DNA from: an uncultured Lysobacteraceae bacterium
Lineage (GTDB): Bacteria; Pseudomonadota; Gammaproteobacteria; Xanthomonadales; Xanthomonadaceae
Assembly: GCA_902825775.1 (NCBI GenBank)
Contig: CADECF010000011.1
Location: 62,001-126,000 of the forward strand
Reading direction: 5' to 3'
DNA: 64,000 nt
Positions 26,547 to 36,089 of the stretch are shown here, piece by piece. The position numbers and the translations under genes are program-made. The notes under the pieces were generated by a model. It saw only the letters and a list, made by a program, of their open reading frames with translations. It made no database searches and was not told where the DNA came from. How positions within the stretch are numbered: the first letter of the stretch is position 1; every line of letters starts with the position of its first letter.

Positions 26547-27797
26547 ATGCCAGAGACCAGCACCGCACTCATCACCAACGACATCGTCGTCCTCGGATTG
26601 ATCGCCGCGACGTTGGGCCTGGTGTTCTGGACCGAATCGCGCGAAACCGGCGTCTGGAAGAAGTTCTACACCTACGTGCCGGCGTTACTGCTGTGCTACT
26701 TCATTCCCGGCATCTACAACAGCGTCGGCTTGATCGACGGCAATGCCAGCAAGCTCTACAACCCGGTCGCCAGCCGCGTGCTGCTGCCCGCGGCACTGGT
26801 GCTGTTGACGCTCACGATCGATTTGAAGGGCGTCCTACGCCTCGGTCCGAAGTTGTTGGCCATGTACGCCGCGGCGTCGGTCAGCGTCATGCTCGGTGCG
26901 TTCGCAGCGTTCTGGCTGATGGGCTTGATCCATCCCGAAACGGTCGCCGGCGACACCTGGGGCGGCATGGCCGCTCTGGCGGGCAGTTGGATCGGCGGCG
27001 GCGCCAACATGGTCGCGATGAAGGAAGTCTTCAACGTCGACGAAACCACCTTCGGCCAGTTCGTGGTGATCGATGTCGGCGTCGGTTACGTGTGGATGGC
27101 GGTGCTGATCTTCCTGGCCAATCGCGCCGAGGCGATCGACGCGCGCACCGGCGCCGATACGCGGGCCATCGAAGAGCTGAAAGAACGGTTGGTCAGCTAT
27201 CAGAAACAGCATCAGCGCGTGGCCAGCCTTTCCGACTTGATGATCATCGTCGGTATCGCGCTCGGCGCCGTCGGGTTGTCGCATGCGGTCGCCGGGCCGA
27301 TCGCGGCGTGGTTCGGGGCGAACGTATCGTGGGCGAAGACGGTCAGCCTGCACGAGCCGTTCGTCTGGGTCGTCGTGCTGTCGACGTTCATCGGCCTGGG
27401 ATTGAGCTTCACCCGGCTGCGCGAATACGACGGCGCCGGCGCATCCAAAATCGGCACCTTGTTCCTGTATTTCCTGATCGCCTGCATCGGCATGCAGATG
27501 GACATCATGGCGCTGGCCGACAAGCCGTGGTTGTTCGCGCTGGGCGTGATCTGGATCGGCGTGCACATCCTGTTGCTGTACTTGGTCGGCCGCCTGCTGC
27601 GCGTGCCGTTCTTCTATTTCGCGCTGGGTTCGCAAAGCAACATCGGCGGACCGGCTTCGGCGCCGGTGGTGGCGTCGGTGTTCCATCCGTCGCTGGCTCC
27701 GGTGGGCGCGCTGCTCGGTGCGCTGGGCTATGCGACCGGCACCGTGCTGGCCTACGTCGTCGGCATCGTATTGCGCGCGATGGCCGGCGCAGGCTGA
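26547..27797 (+). CDS. DUF819 family membrane protein
   Basis: 416 residues with about 10-12 transmembrane helices. The sequence matches the DUF819 (YjcL-like) family in its Gly-rich segments TWGGMAALAGSWIGGGANMV near residue 150 and GSQSNIGGPASAPVVASVFH near 365-385. The paired halves suggest a transporter-like inverted repeat. Function is not established for the family. The ATG at 26547 is used; an in-frame TTG at 26523 lies inside the preceding terminator and is unlikely. Spacing and the terminator point to its own transcript. Confidence 0.85.
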   Translation: MPETSTALITNDIVVLGLIAATLGLVFWTESRETGVWKKFYTYVPALLLCYFIPGIYNSVGLIDGNASKLYNPVASRVLLPAALVLLTLTIDLKGVLRLGPKLLAMYAAASVSVMLGAFAAFWLMGLIHPETVAGDTWGGMAALAGSWIGGGANMVAMKEVFNVDETTFGQFVVIDVGVGYVWMAVLIFLANRAEAIDARTGADTRAIEELKERLVSYQKQHQRVASLSDLMIIVGIALGAVGLSHAVAGPIAAWFGANVSWAKTVSLHEPFVWVVVLSTFIGLGLSFTRLREYDGAGASKIGTLFLYFLIACIGMQMDIMALADKPWLFALGVIWIGVHILLLYLVGRLLRVPFFYFALGSQSNIGGPASAPVVASVFHPSLAPVGALLGALGYATGTVLAYVVGIVLRAMAGAG

Positions 27798-27804
27798 GTG
27801 CTTC

Positions 27805-27880
27805 TGTAGAGTCGAGCTTGCTCGACTGCTTCTCGCCGGACAAGCAAGATCGAAGGCAGTCGAGCAAGCTCGACTCTACG
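27805..27880. repeat. Palindromic repeat pair, TGTAGAGTCGAGC type
   Basis: Ends are TGTAGAGTCGAGCTTGCTCG and CGAGCAAGCTCGACTCTAC. Each arm forms a GTCGAGC/GCTCGAC hairpin with a TT loop. It lies at a convergent junction (DUF819 gene and ybdD). Confidence 0.85.
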
Positions 27881-27895
27881 AAAAGCGAAAAGACG

Positions 27896-28120
27896 CTAGC
27901 AGCAGCGGAAACCGCTGCGCCCGCCATAGCGGGCTTCCTGGCGCTCGCGGAAGAAGGTCGGGTAATCCATGATTTCGCGGTCAGGATGCTTTTCCAGCAT
28001 GTGCCGGACGTAGTTGTCGTAGTCCGGCATGCCGCAGCAAAGCCGCGCGGTCTGCACCATCCGCCGCCACACCCTGCGGTGGACGGCGTAGTGGTCGAGC
28101 GGGACGAGCGCGGTGCCCAT
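27896..28120 (-). CDS. ybdD: YbdD/YjiX family small protein
   Basis: 74 residues. The core [20 protein letters not shown] and the C-terminus [20 protein letters not shown] are diagnostic of the YbdD/YjiX (DUF466) family. These small proteins sit directly behind cstA or btsT genes and are reported to be needed for pyruvate uptake by those carriers in E. coli. Its ATG overlaps the cstA stop by one base (TAATG), so translation is probably coupled. Confidence 0.9.
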   Translation of the reverse strand: MGTALVPLDHYAVHRRVWRRMVQTARLCCGMPDYDNYVRHMLEKHPDREIMDYPTFFRERQEARYGGRSGFRCC

Positions 28121-30201
28121 TACAGCCGTGCCTGCGCGGCTTGTTGTTCGGGCGTCAACGCCACGTACGGCGTTTCCCGGTCGCTGCGTTGCGGATTGCG
28201 CCTGGCCTTGACGATCGCGCCGATCGAATAAGCCAGCACGCTCAACACCACGAACAGGAACAGCGCGGTCAGCCCCGCGTTGATGTAGTTGTTGACCATC
28301 ACCTGCTGCATCTGGCCGAAGTCCTTGGACGGCGCGATCAACTCGCCGGCCGCGATCGCGTCGCGGTACTTGTTGGCCTGGGCGAGGAAGCCTACCGCGG
28401 GCGTGGCGTCGAAGATCTTGATCCAGCCGGCGGCGGTGGTGCAGACCAGCAGCCATACCGTCGGCACGATCGAGATCCAGGCGTAACGGTCGCGCTTCAT
28501 CTTGAACAGCACCACCGTGCACAGCATCAGCGCAATACCGGCCAGCATCTGATTGGCGATGCCGAATAGCGGCCACAGCATGTTGATGCCGCCGAGCGGA
28601 TCGGTAACGCCCTGGTACAGGAAGTAACCCCATAGCGCCACGCAGCCGCCGGTCGCGAGCAGGTTGGGCCCCCAGGCCTCGGTGCGGCGCAGCGCCGGGA
28701 CGAAGTTGCCGAGCAGGTCCTGCAGCATGAAGCGGCCCGCACGCGTGCCCGCATCGACCGCGGTCAGGATGAACAACGCTTCGAACAAGATCGCGAAGTG
28801 GTACCAGAAGGCCATCATGCCGTCGCCGGGCAGTACCGAGTGAAGGATTTGCGCGATGCCTACCGCCAGGGTCGGCGCGCCGCCGGCGCGCGAAAGAATG
28901 CTGGTCTCGCCGATCTCCTTGGCGGTCGCGGTCAGCACTTCCGGCGTGACCACAAAACCCCAGCTCGACACGGTCTGCGCAACGGTGTTGACGTCGGTGC
29001 CGACGATCGCCGCCGGACTGTTCATCGCGAAGTACACGCCCGGGTCGATGATCGAAGCGGCGACCATCGCCATGATCGCCACGAACGACTCCATCAGCAT
29101 CCCGCCGTAACCGATGTAGCGCGCCTGGCTTTCGTTGGCCAGCAGCTTCGGCGTGGTACCGGAGGAAATCAGGGCGTGGAAGCCCGATACCGCGCCGCAG
29201 GCGATGGTGATGAACAGGAACGGGAACATGCTTCCTTTCCACACCGGCCCGGTGCCGTCGGTGAACTGCGTCAAGGCCGGCATGCGCAGCTCCGGCATCA
29301 CGATGACGATGCCGATCGCCAGCGCGACGATGGTGCCGATCTTGAGGAAGGTGGACAGATAATCGCGCGGCGCCAGCAGCAGCCATACCGGCAGCACGGC
29401 GGCGACGAAGCCGTAGCCGATCAGCATCCAGGTGATCTGGGTGCCGGTGAACGTGAACGCCGGGCCCCAAGTCGGATGCGCCGCCACTTGGCCGCCGAAC
29501 CAGATCGCGAGCAGCAGCAGCGCCAGACCGACCACGGAGATCTCGCCGACCCTTCCCGGCCGGATGTAGCGCATGTATACGCCCATCAGGATCGCGATCG
29601 GGATCGTCGCGATCACGGTGAACATGCCCCATGGGCTGTCGGCCAGGGCTTTCACCACAATCATCGCCAGCACCGCGAGGATGATGATCATGATCAGGAA
29701 AGCGCCGAAAAGCGCGATGGTGCCGGGGACCTGACCCATCTCCTCGCGCACCAGATCGCCCAGCGAGCGTCCGTTGCGGCGGCTGGAGATGACCAGCACC
29801 ATGAAATCCTGCACCGCGCCGGCGAGCACGACACCGGCGATCAGCCACAACACGCCGGGTAGGTAGCCCATCTGCGCGGCGAGCACCGGGCCGACCAGCG
29901 GCCCGGCGCCGGCGATGGCGGCGAAATGATGGCCGAACAGCACGTGCTTGTTGGTGGGCACGTAATCCAATCCGTCGTTGTTGATGACGGCCGGCGTGGC
30001 GCGCGTGGGATCCAGCTGCATCGCCTTGTCTGCGATGAACAAGCCGTAGTAGCGGTAAGCGACCAGATAGATCGATACGGCGGCTGCGACGATCCACAAG
30101 GCATTTATCGGCTCGCCGCGCCGCAGCGCTATCGTGCCCAGGCAGAACGCGCCCAGCAGCGCCAGCGCGGCCCATGCCACTTTCCCGAATCCACCTTTCA
30201 T
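28120..30201 (-). CDS. cstA: Carbon starvation protein CstA (pyruvate transporter family)
   Basis: 693 residues and about 16-18 transmembrane helices. Family motifs include [20 protein letters not shown] and [20 protein letters not shown] near residues 75-115, [16 protein letters not shown] near 140, and the central [14 protein letters not shown] near 345. CstA and its relative BtsT take up pyruvate and, in some species, peptides under carbon limitation. It is followed by ybdD in the same operon. No Crp-like site was identified upstream. Confidence 0.93.
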   Translation of the reverse strand: MKGGFGKVAWAALALLGAFCLGTIALRRGEPINALWIVAAAVSIYLVAYRYYGLFIADKAMQLDPTRATPAVINNDGLDYVPTNKHVLFGHHFAAIAGAGPLVGPVLAAQMGYLPGVLWLIAGVVLAGAVQDFMVLVISSRRNGRSLGDLVREEMGQVPGTIALFGAFLIMIIILAVLAMIVVKALADSPWGMFTVIATIPIAILMGVYMRYIRPGRVGEISVVGLALLLLAIWFGGQVAAHPTWGPAFTFTGTQITWMLIGYGFVAAVLPVWLLLAPRDYLSTFLKIGTIVALAIGIVIVMPELRMPALTQFTDGTGPVWKGSMFPFLFITIACGAVSGFHALISSGTTPKLLANESQARYIGYGGMLMESFVAIMAMVAASIIDPGVYFAMNSPAAIVGTDVNTVAQTVSSWGFVVTPEVLTATAKEIGETSILSRAGGAPTLAVGIAQILHSVLPGDGMMAFWYHFAILFEALFILTAVDAGTRAGRFMLQDLLGNFVPALRRTEAWGPNLLATGGCVALWGYFLYQGVTDPLGGINMLWPLFGIANQMLAGIALMLCTVVLFKMKRDRYAWISIVPTVWLLVCTTAAGWIKIFDATPAVGFLAQANKYRDAIAAGELIAPSKDFGQMQQVMVNNYINAGLTALFLFVVLSVLAYSIGAIVKARRNPQRSDRETPYVALTPEQQAAQARL

Positions 30202-30314
30202 CTGCGGCCCCTCCGATCGGATAAGGCAGGGTCGCGCTTGCGTCGGCGCGGGTCAATGCGCAATGCGGGAATCGGAGCGGCGGTCGGCTACGACTTTGGT
30301 CGAATGCTGTTCTT

Positions 30315-30398
30315 TTGTGGGAGCGGCTTTAGCCGCGAGCTTTTCGGCTGCTCGGACGGCCTGATGGAAAGAGCTCGCGGCTAAAGCCGCTCCCACAA
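30315..30398. repeat. Palindromic repeat pair, TGTGGGAGCGGC type
   Basis: Ends are TTGTGGGAGCGGCTTTAGCC and GGCTAAAGCCGCTCCCACAA, between cstA (start side) and corA (stop side), both on the minus strand. Confidence 0.85.
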
Positions 30399-30414
30399 GA
30401 GCTAGTTTCGCGGC

Positions 30415-31428
30415 TCAAAGCCAGCGCACTTTCTTGAGGTAGAAGTACAAGCCGGCCACGACTACCACGACGATGCCGATCAGCACGAAATAACTATGCG
30501 GCCCGTGCAGCTCGGGCATGTGGGTGAAGTTCATGCCGTACCAGCTGGCCACCAGCGTCGGCGCCGCCAGCAGTGCGGCCCAGCCGGCGAGCTTTTTGAC
30601 CACTTCGCCTTGGGCGATGGTCACCAGCGACAGGTTCACGCTCATCGCTGCGGTCAGCATTTCGCGCAGCGTGTCGATCGATTCGTTGAGCCGCACCACG
30701 TGATCGAGCACGTCGCGGAAGTAGAGCTTGGCCTCTTCGGCCACCTGTCCGGTCTGCACGCGCATCAATTGCGCCAGGATGTCCTGCAGCGGCGCCACCG
30801 CGATCCGCATCTGGGTCAGTTCTTTCTTCAGTTCGTAGAGCTTGACGATGGTGTCGCGCCGGTAGGTCTCGGCGAACACGTCGTGCTCGAGTTCGTTCAG
30901 CTCTTCGCGGAATTCGTCCACGATCGGCTGATAGTTGTCGACGATGTGGTCGAGCACGCCGTACAGGGCGAATGCGGGGCCTTTCAGCAGCTCCGGCTCG
31001 CGCTCGAAACGTTCGCGCACCTTGACGTAGGACAGCGACGCGCCGTGGCGGACGGTGACCAGGAAGCGCGGGCCCACGAACATCTGGGTCTCGCCGAAGC
31101 GCACATGGCCTTCGATCATCTGCGCGGTGTGCACGGCCAGGAAAAGCGAATTGCCGTAGGCTTCGATCTTGGGGCGCTGGTGCGCGTAGTGCGCGTCTTC
31201 CACCGCCAGATCGTGCAGGCCGAACTCCTCCTGCAGCTTGTCCAGCAACGCTTCTTCCGGCTCGTACAGGCCGACCCAGACGAAGCTGCCGTCGTCGTGC
31301 GCCAAGACGTCGCTGATATGGTCCAGGCCGATGTCGCGGCGCCGGCCTTCGGTGTCGTACACCGCGCAGTTGACCACGCAGGCGGGCAGGTCGGGCTTGA
31401 TGGCGGCATCTGCGCTCATGGCGCGCAT
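30415..31428 (-). CDS. corA: CorA family magnesium/cobalt transporter
   Basis: 337 residues. A large cytoplasmic N-terminal domain with long helices is followed by two C-terminal transmembrane segments. The first ends in the signature YGMNF (GMN selectivity motif), followed by a periplasmic loop MPELHGPHSY and TM2. CorA forms a pentameric Mg2+ channel of the inner membrane. Two starts are possible, ATG 31428 and ATG 31419; neither has a good ribosome site. The first is 7 bp past the stop of the DUF4105 gene, suggesting co-transcription. Confidence 0.93.
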   Translation of the reverse strand: MRAMSADAAIKPDLPACVVNCAVYDTEGRRRDIGLDHISDVLAHDDGSFVWVGLYEPEEALLDKLQEEFGLHDLAVEDAHYAHQRPKIEAYGNSLFLAVHTAQMIEGHVRFGETQMFVGPRFLVTVRHGASLSYVKVRERFEREPELLKGPAFALYGVLDHIVDNYQPIVDEFREELNELEHDVFAETYRRDTIVKLYELKKELTQMRIAVAPLQDILAQLMRVQTGQVAEEAKLYFRDVLDHVVRLNESIDTLREMLTAAMSVNLSLVTIAQGEVVKKLAGWAALLAAPTLVASWYGMNFTHMPELHGPHSYFVLIGIVVVVVAGLYFYLKKVRWL

Positions 31429-31435
31429 CGTGACG

Positions 31436-32614
31436 CTATCGGGCGGCAGCGGCAAGCGAACGTTGCGTTCCGAATACGGACCACAGGCCCAGGTGCAGCG
31501 GCAACAGCAAGGCGATCCAGCGCAGGTTCTGCTGCGGCGCCACCGGCAGCCAATACCAGAACAGGGCGAGCGCCGCGCCGATCGCGACCAGGGCCAACAC
31601 GCCGCGGAAGAATGCGCCGCTGTCACCTCCGCGCAACAAACGCCAGGCGCCCGGCAACAGCAGCAGGCACAAAGGGCTCAGCAGCAACAGATTGGCGTTG
31701 CGCCAGCCGGCCCAGTGATCGGTGAAACCCCACAGGAACGACAGCAGGCCGCCGAGCAGGGCGCACAGCAGCCAGAACGGCAACGCGAGCGCCGCGACGG
31801 CGCGCGGGCGGCGGCGGCCGGCCCACAGGATCGCCGCTGCGATCGCCAGGCCGGCGAGCGCATACGGCCACCATGCGCGCGGCGATTCGTCCGGTTCGGC
31901 GGCGATACGGTGCGGCAGGATCTGCTGTTCCGAAGACACCAGCGGCCTGCCGTCGGCCAGCTTGATCTCGCGAAGGCTGTCGGCGAGCCTGCGCGGCACG
32001 TAGGCCTCTTCCCACAACGACATCGCGCGATCGGCCAGCGGGCCGAAACCGATGTCGAAACCCAGCCACATCCACAATGCCGGCTTGGTCAGCCGCGTGG
32101 CTTCGCTGCGGAAGCTGTTGCCGTGCGAGCCGGCCGACAACTGGCTGCGCAAGCGGCCGCCCAACGCCTTGTCGATCGCATCGCGCACGCGCGTGGAGCA
32201 GTTGTCGAGGAAGTAATCGTAGCGATAGCGCGCGTTTTCGGGCTTGGCGTTTTCCGCCAGCGCTGCGGAGAGGGCTTGCGCCTGCGCGGCCGTCAGGTCG
32301 AGCCATTGCACGCGTACGCCGCGGCCTTCGCGACGATAGGTTTCCAAATCCTGCTCGGCCGGCAGCGCCACCAAGGCGTACCGCATTTCGCCGCGCACGA
32401 AGCGGCCGACGAAACCGGGTTCGCCGGGATCGAAGGAGCCGAAGTTGTAGGAGACAGGCGACGGCGCGGCCGGGTCGTCGACTACGATCGCATTGTGGCC
32501 GAAACGCTCCCAGAACAGTTCGCCCGGCGCCATCGTCATCACCCCGATGCGCGGCGTGGCGAAGGCGGGCAGCGCGCACAGCCAGAGTGCCAGCAGCAGC
32601 CAAATCCACGGCAA
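31436..32614 (-). CDS. DUF4105 family membrane protein
   Basis: 392 residues if started at the TTG at 32614, which opens a signal-like segment (PWIWLLLALWLCALPAFA). The N-terminal half has the DUF4105 core (MAPGELFWERFGHNAIVVDD and YDYFLDNCSTRVRDAIDKAL), a predicted periplasmic domain. The His and Cys of HNAIVV and DNCSTR resemble papain-like amidase residues, but activity is unproven. The C-terminal half has about four to five transmembrane helices. The frame stays open upstream to 32737 only by reading a palindromic repeat (32633-32701), so the longer start is probably wrong. corA follows 7 bp after its stop. Confidence 0.8.
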   Translation of the reverse strand: MPWIWLLLALWLCALPAFATPRIGVMTMAPGELFWERFGHNAIVVDDPAAPSPVSYNFGSFDPGEPGFVGRFVRGEMRYALVALPAEQDLETYRREGRGVRVQWLDLTAAQAQALSAALAENAKPENARYRYDYFLDNCSTRVRDAIDKALGGRLRSQLSAGSHGNSFRSEATRLTKPALWMWLGFDIGFGPLADRAMSLWEEAYVPRRLADSLREIKLADGRPLVSSEQQILPHRIAAEPDESPRAWWPYALAGLAIAAAILWAGRRRPRAVAALALPFWLLCALLGGLLSFLWGFTDHWAGWRNANLLLLSPLCLLLLPGAWRLLRGGDSGAFFRGVLALVAIGAALALFWYWLPVAPQQNLRWIALLLPLHLGLWSVFGTQRSLAAAAR

Positions 32615-32632
32615 TTTCGCGTGCGAGCGCCT

Positions 32633-32701
32633 TGTAGAGTCGAGCTCGCTCGACTGCTTTTCCACGTCATGCAGGAGCAGTCGAGCAAGCTCGACTCTAC
32701 A
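32633..32701. repeat. Palindromic repeat pair, TGTAGAGTCGAGC type
   Basis: Ends are TGTAGAGTCGAGCTCGCTCG and CGAGCAAGCTCGACTCTACA. It lies between the corC stop and the likely DUF4105 start, both minus strand. Confidence 0.85.
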
Positions 32702-32723
32702 GGGCGTCGTCGTCGGAACGGTT

Positions 32724-33593
32724 TCAGGCCTCGCCATGCACGCCTACGTGGAAGGCATGCACGCGGCGCGCATCGGCGCGGGCGACGCGGAAAGCGAAGC
32801 GGCCCAAGGTCAGTTCCTCGCCGGCTTCGGGCAGGTGGCCGATCGCCGCGGTGACCAGGCCGCCGATGGTGTCGTATTCGTCGTCGTCGAAATCGGCGCC
32901 GAAGCGTTCGTTGAAATCCTCGATCGGCGTCAGCGCATCGACCACATACTGGCCGTCGGCTTGCGCGGCGATCAGCGCCTGCGGATCTTCGGCGTCGTCG
33001 TGCTCGTCGTCGATCTCGCCGACGATCTGCTCCAATACGTCCTCGATGGTGACCAGTCCGGCGACGCCGCCGTACTCGTCGACCACGATCGCCATATGGT
33101 TGCGCGACAGGCGGAACTCGCGCAGCAGCACGTTCAGGCGCTTGGATTCGGGGATCAGCACCGCGGGGCGCAGCAGTTCGCGCACGCTGCCCGGGCCGTT
33201 GTCGGCCACCACGCCGCGCAGCAGATCCTTGGCCAGCAGGATGCCGAGGATCTCGTCTTTGTCCTCGCCGTGCACGGGGAAGCGCGAATGGCCCGATTCC
33301 ACCACCTGCTTCATCAGGTCCAGGAAACGGGCGTCGGCCGGCAGCGCCACCATCTGCGAGCGCGGGATCATCACGTCGCCCACGCTCATGTCGGACACCG
33401 CGATGGCGCCTTCCATCATGCGCAGGGTATCGGCCGCGATCAGGCCGTCGCCCTGCGCGTCGCGCAGCAGTTCGACCAGGTCTTCGCGGGAGGTCGGCTC
33501 GCCGGAAAGCGCCGATCCTATGCGCTCCAGCCAGCCGCGGCGTTTTTCCGGAAGGTCCGGTGCGGGGGAGCTGCTACTGTCGTCCTCGGGCAT
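32724..33593 (-). CDS. corC: CorC/YbeX family CBS-domain protein
   Basis: 289 residues. A pair of CBS domains spans about residues 65-190 (VGDVMIPRSQMVALPADARF, SGHSRFPVHGEDKDEILGIL, RNHMAIVVDEYGGVAGLVTI). A CorC_HlyC transporter-associated domain follows at about 200-285. No membrane segment is present, as in YbeX. The family is linked to Mg2+/Co2+ resistance and, in E. coli, to ribosome metabolism. It belongs to the conserved ybeZ-ybeY-ybeX order seen here as phoH-ybeY-corC; a repeat separates it from ybeY. Confidence 0.92.
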   Translation of the reverse strand: MPEDDSSSSPAPDLPEKRRGWLERIGSALSGEPTSREDLVELLRDAQGDGLIAADTLRMMEGAIAVSDMSVGDVMIPRSQMVALPADARFLDLMKQVVESGHSRFPVHGEDKDEILGILLAKDLLRGVVADNGPGSVRELLRPAVLIPESKRLNVLLREFRLSRNHMAIVVDEYGGVAGLVTIEDVLEQIVGEIDDEHDDAEDPQALIAAQADGQYVVDALTPIEDFNERFGADFDDDEYDTIGGLVTAAIGHLPEAGEELTLGRFAFRVARADARRVHAFHVGVHGEA

Positions 33594-33718
33594 CGCTATC
33601 GTGAATACGCCCGACCGGGCGATGGCTTAAGTCTAACGCGAGACGGTTGCGGGCCGGTGAAACGGCCTGGGTGGCGCGCTGGATGCCCGAGAACCCCGCT
33701 GGCGGGCGGCTTCCGGCT

Positions 33719-33787
33719 TGTAGAGTCGAGCTTGCTCGACTGTTTTTCCAGCCGAGGCAAGAGCAGTCGAGCAAGCTCGACTCTACA
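33719..33787. repeat. Palindromic repeat pair, TGTAGAGTCGAGC type, overlapping the ybeY stop
   Basis: Ends are TGTAGAGTCGAGCTTGCTCG and CGAGCAAGCTCGACTCTACA. On the minus strand the element's TGTAGAG end provides the ybeY stop codon (TAG at 33785-33783). Confidence 0.85.
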
Positions 33788-34271
33788 AAGCGTCGTAGGG
33801 GTCGGCGATGCCGAGCGCGGCCAGGATCTCGCGCTCCAGCTGCTCCATCGCCTCGGCTTCGCGGTCGTCTTCGTGGTCCCAGCCCAGCAGGTGCAGCGTG
33901 CCGTGCACGGTCAGGTGCGCGTAATGTTCCACCAGCGGTTTCTTCTGCTCGCGCGCCTCGCGGGCCACTACCGGCGCGCACAGCACCAGATCGCCCAGCA
34001 GCGGCATCTTCACGCCCTTGGGCATTTTGACGCCCTCGGCCATCTCGGCGGGAAAGCTCAGCACATTGGTGGCGTAGTCCTTGCCGCGGTAATGGCGATT
34101 GAGCGCGCGGCCTTCCTTGTTGTCGACGATGCGGATCGCGAGATCGGCCTCGAGAATGCGCCCGGCCAGCGCTGCAGCCACCCAGCGGCGGAAGCTTGGC
34201 GAAGAGGGCAGGCCGGTGCGGGGCACGGCATAACCGACGGAGACATCGAGGCGAACGGGTCCGCGCGTCAT
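33783..34271 (-). CDS. ybeY: Endoribonuclease YbeY (16S rRNA maturation, ribosome quality control)
   Basis: 162 residues. The zinc site [11 protein letters not shown] (H123, H127, H133) and NVLSFPAE near residue 69 identify it. YbeY acts with ribosomal proteins in 16S rRNA 3'-end processing. An oddity is the near-perfect direct repeat [10 protein letters not shown] at residues 81-90, which looks like a small tandem duplication lengthening a loop. The stop codon is inside the adjacent palindromic repeat. It lies between phoH and corC, the usual order. Confidence 0.95.
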   Translation of the reverse strand: MTRGPVRLDVSVGYAVPRTGLPSSPSFRRWVAAALAGRILEADLAIRIVDNKEGRALNRHYRGKDYATNVLSFPAEMAEGVKMPKGVKMPLLGDLVLCAPVVAREAREQKKPLVEHYAHLTVHGTLHLLGWDHEDDREAEAMEQLEREILAALGIADPYDAL

Positions 34272-34309
34272 GGGCTAGAAGCCATCCCGGGCGTCAATAG
34301 GCCTCAAGT

Positions 34310-35290
34310 CTACGCCGCTCCCGTCTCGGAGTCTTTCGCGTCGCGGGCCTCGTAAGCGTTGACGATGCGCGAGACCAACGGATGCCGCACGACGTCGCGC
34401 GATTCGAAGAAGGTGAAGCTGACGCCGTCGACGCCGTGCAGCACCTCGATCGCATCGCGCAAGCCGGAACGCACGTGTTTGGGCAGATCGATCTGGGTCA
34501 CGTCGCCGGTGACCACGGCGGTGCTGCCGAAGCCGAGCCGGGTGAGGAACATCTTCATCTGTTCGATCGTGGTGTTCTGCGCTTCGTCGAGTATCACGAA
34601 GGCGTCGTTGAGCGTGCGTCCGCGCATATAGGCCAGCGGCGCGATCTCGATCACGTTCTTTTCCAATAGCTTGATCACTTTCTCCACGCCCAGCATCTCG
34701 TACAGCGCGTCGTACAGGGGGCGCAGGTACGGATCCACTTTCTGGGTGAGATCGCCGGGCAGGAAGCCGAGCTTCTCGCCGGCTTCCACCGCCGGCCGCA
34801 CCAGGATCAACCGCTGCACGCGCGATTCGTTGAGCGCTTCGACCGCCATCGCCACGGCCAGGAAGGTCTTGCCGGTACCGGCCGGGCCGACGCCGAAGTT
34901 GATGTCGTGGGTGGCGATGGCGTGCAGGTATTTGGCTTGGTTCGGGCCGCGCCCGCGGATGGTGCCGCGTTTGACCCGGATCGCGACTTCCTGCGGCACG
35001 ACGCCATCGTCGCCGCGGCCATCGACGGCCGCGCTCAGGCGCAGGTTGATGGCGTGGTCGTCGAAAGTTTCCTCGGCGGCTTCTGCATAGAGCGCGCGCA
35101 GCAGCTTCTCGGCCCGGGCCGCGGCATCCTCGGGTCCGGTAATCCGGAAGACATTGCCGCGATTGGCGATTTCCACGCCCAGGCGCAGCTCGATCTGGCG
35201 CAAATGGCCGTCGAACGGGCCGGCCAGGTTGGCCAGGCGCTCGGTGTTTTCCGGATCGAGGGTGAAATTGCGTTGTTGGGGGTTGGGCAT
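34310..35290 (-). CDS. phoH: PhoH family ATPase (YbeZ)
   Basis: 326 residues. The N-terminal ~100 residues are a KH-like region (IANRGNVFRITGP); the ATPase domain follows with Walker A GVGPAGTGKTFLA near residues 134-146 and Walker B FVILDEAQN near 230. PhoH/YbeZ is a predicted RNA helicase-type ATPase that works with the YbeY endoribonuclease. It begins the phoH-ybeY-corC group and diverges from a TetR regulator gene over 100 bp. Confidence 0.94.
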   Translation of the reverse strand: MPNPQQRNFTLDPENTERLANLAGPFDGHLRQIELRLGVEIANRGNVFRITGPEDAAARAEKLLRALYAEAAEETFDDHAINLRLSAAVDGRGDDGVVPQEVAIRVKRGTIRGRGPNQAKYLHAIATHDINFGVGPAGTGKTFLAVAMAVEALNESRVQRLILVRPAVEAGEKLGFLPGDLTQKVDPYLRPLYDALYEMLGVEKVIKLLEKNVIEIAPLAYMRGRTLNDAFVILDEAQNTTIEQMKMFLTRLGFGSTAVVTGDVTQIDLPKHVRSGLRDAIEVLHGVDGVSFTFFESRDVVRHPLVSRIVNAYEARDAKDSETGAA

Positions 35291-35364
35291 AGGCTGGAAA
35301 GGGTAGCGCGGGGCTTGTTAAGCGAATAGCCGCGGGTAGGGCGGCTTCCAGGGGGTTGCAAATA

Positions 35365-35382
35365 ATTAATTGATCAATTAAT
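35365..35382. promoter_or_regulatory. Perfect 18 bp palindrome, likely TetR operator
   Basis: ATTAATTGATCAATTAAT, perfectly symmetric and strikingly AT-rich in this genome. It ends 8 bp before the ATG of the TetR-family gene, a typical place for autoregulation. It is also within the phoH upstream region. Confidence 0.7.
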
Positions 35383-35390
35383 ATTGTTTC

Positions 35391-36089
35391 ATGGACGATC
35401 GGACCACCCCCAAGCCGGCCCCTAAAGCCCGGCGAAAAAACGCCGCAAAGCGCGCGCTCGGCAAGCGCACGCCCGGCCGGCCCCTGCGCGATGCGCAGGA
35501 CCTGCGCCCCAAATTGCTGGATGCGGCTACGGCTTGCTTCGTGCGCGAAGGGATGGCGGCGACCTCGCTGCGCGCGATCGCCACCGAAGCCGGCGTCACC
35601 CCGGCCTTGCTGCATTACTACTTCGGCGACAAGGCGCAATTGCAGGAGGCTTTTCTGCAGGAGCGGATGATGCCGGCGTTCGGCTTGATCGGCGCGGGCG
35701 TGCAAAGCGCCGGCGACGATGTCGCCGCCACCGTCGCCGCCTTCGTCAACGGCGTCACCGAAGTGGTCAAGCAGTTCCCGTGGTGGCCGCAACTATGGGT
35801 GCGCGAAGTGCTTTGCGAAGGCGGCGCGTTGCGCGACCTGCTGGTGAAACGCATCGCCCCCGAACTGACCCGCGTGATCGCAGCACGCTTCGCCGCCGCG
35901 CAGGCGCGCGGCGAACTCAACCCCGACCTCGACCCGCGACTGCTGATGACCTCGCTAGTCGGCCTCACCCTGTTCCCGATCGCGGGCACCCCGATCTGGC
36001 GCAGCGTTTTCGACGCCGAGGACCTCGGCCTGGATGACATACGTATGCACGCACTGGCTTTGCTCGACCGCGGATTGGAGCTGAAATGA
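35391..36089 (+). CDS. TetR family transcriptional regulator (CecR/YbiH-like)
   Basis: 232 residues. A basic Lys/Arg/Pro-rich leader (residues 1-35) precedes the TetR helix-turn-helix (LLDAATACFVREGMAATSLR, IATEAGVTPALLHYYFGDK). The C-terminal part is the ligand and dimer domain. It is encoded first in an operon with an HlyD-like adaptor, an ABC ATPase and an ABC-2 permease, the same order as E. coli ybiH(cecR)-ybhGFSR. It probably represses this exporter through the palindrome at 35365-35382; the inducer is unknown. It overlaps the next gene by 4 bp (ATGA). Confidence 0.9.
   Translation: MDDRTTPKPAPKARRKNAAKRALGKRTPGRPLRDAQDLRPKLLDAATACFVREGMAATSLRAIATEAGVTPALLHYYFGDKAQLQEAFLQERMMPAFGLIGAGVQSAGDDVAATVAAFVNGVTEVVKQFPWWPQLWVREVLCEGGALRDLLVKRIAPELTRVIAARFAAAQARGELNPDLDPRLLMTSLVGLTLFPIAGTPIWRSVFDAEDLGLDDIRMHALALLDRGLELK

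Noticed and set aside
24419-26584. A 721-codon minus-strand frame opposite the S9 peptidase
   Set aside because: Shadow of a gene with a complete catalytic triad and signal peptide.
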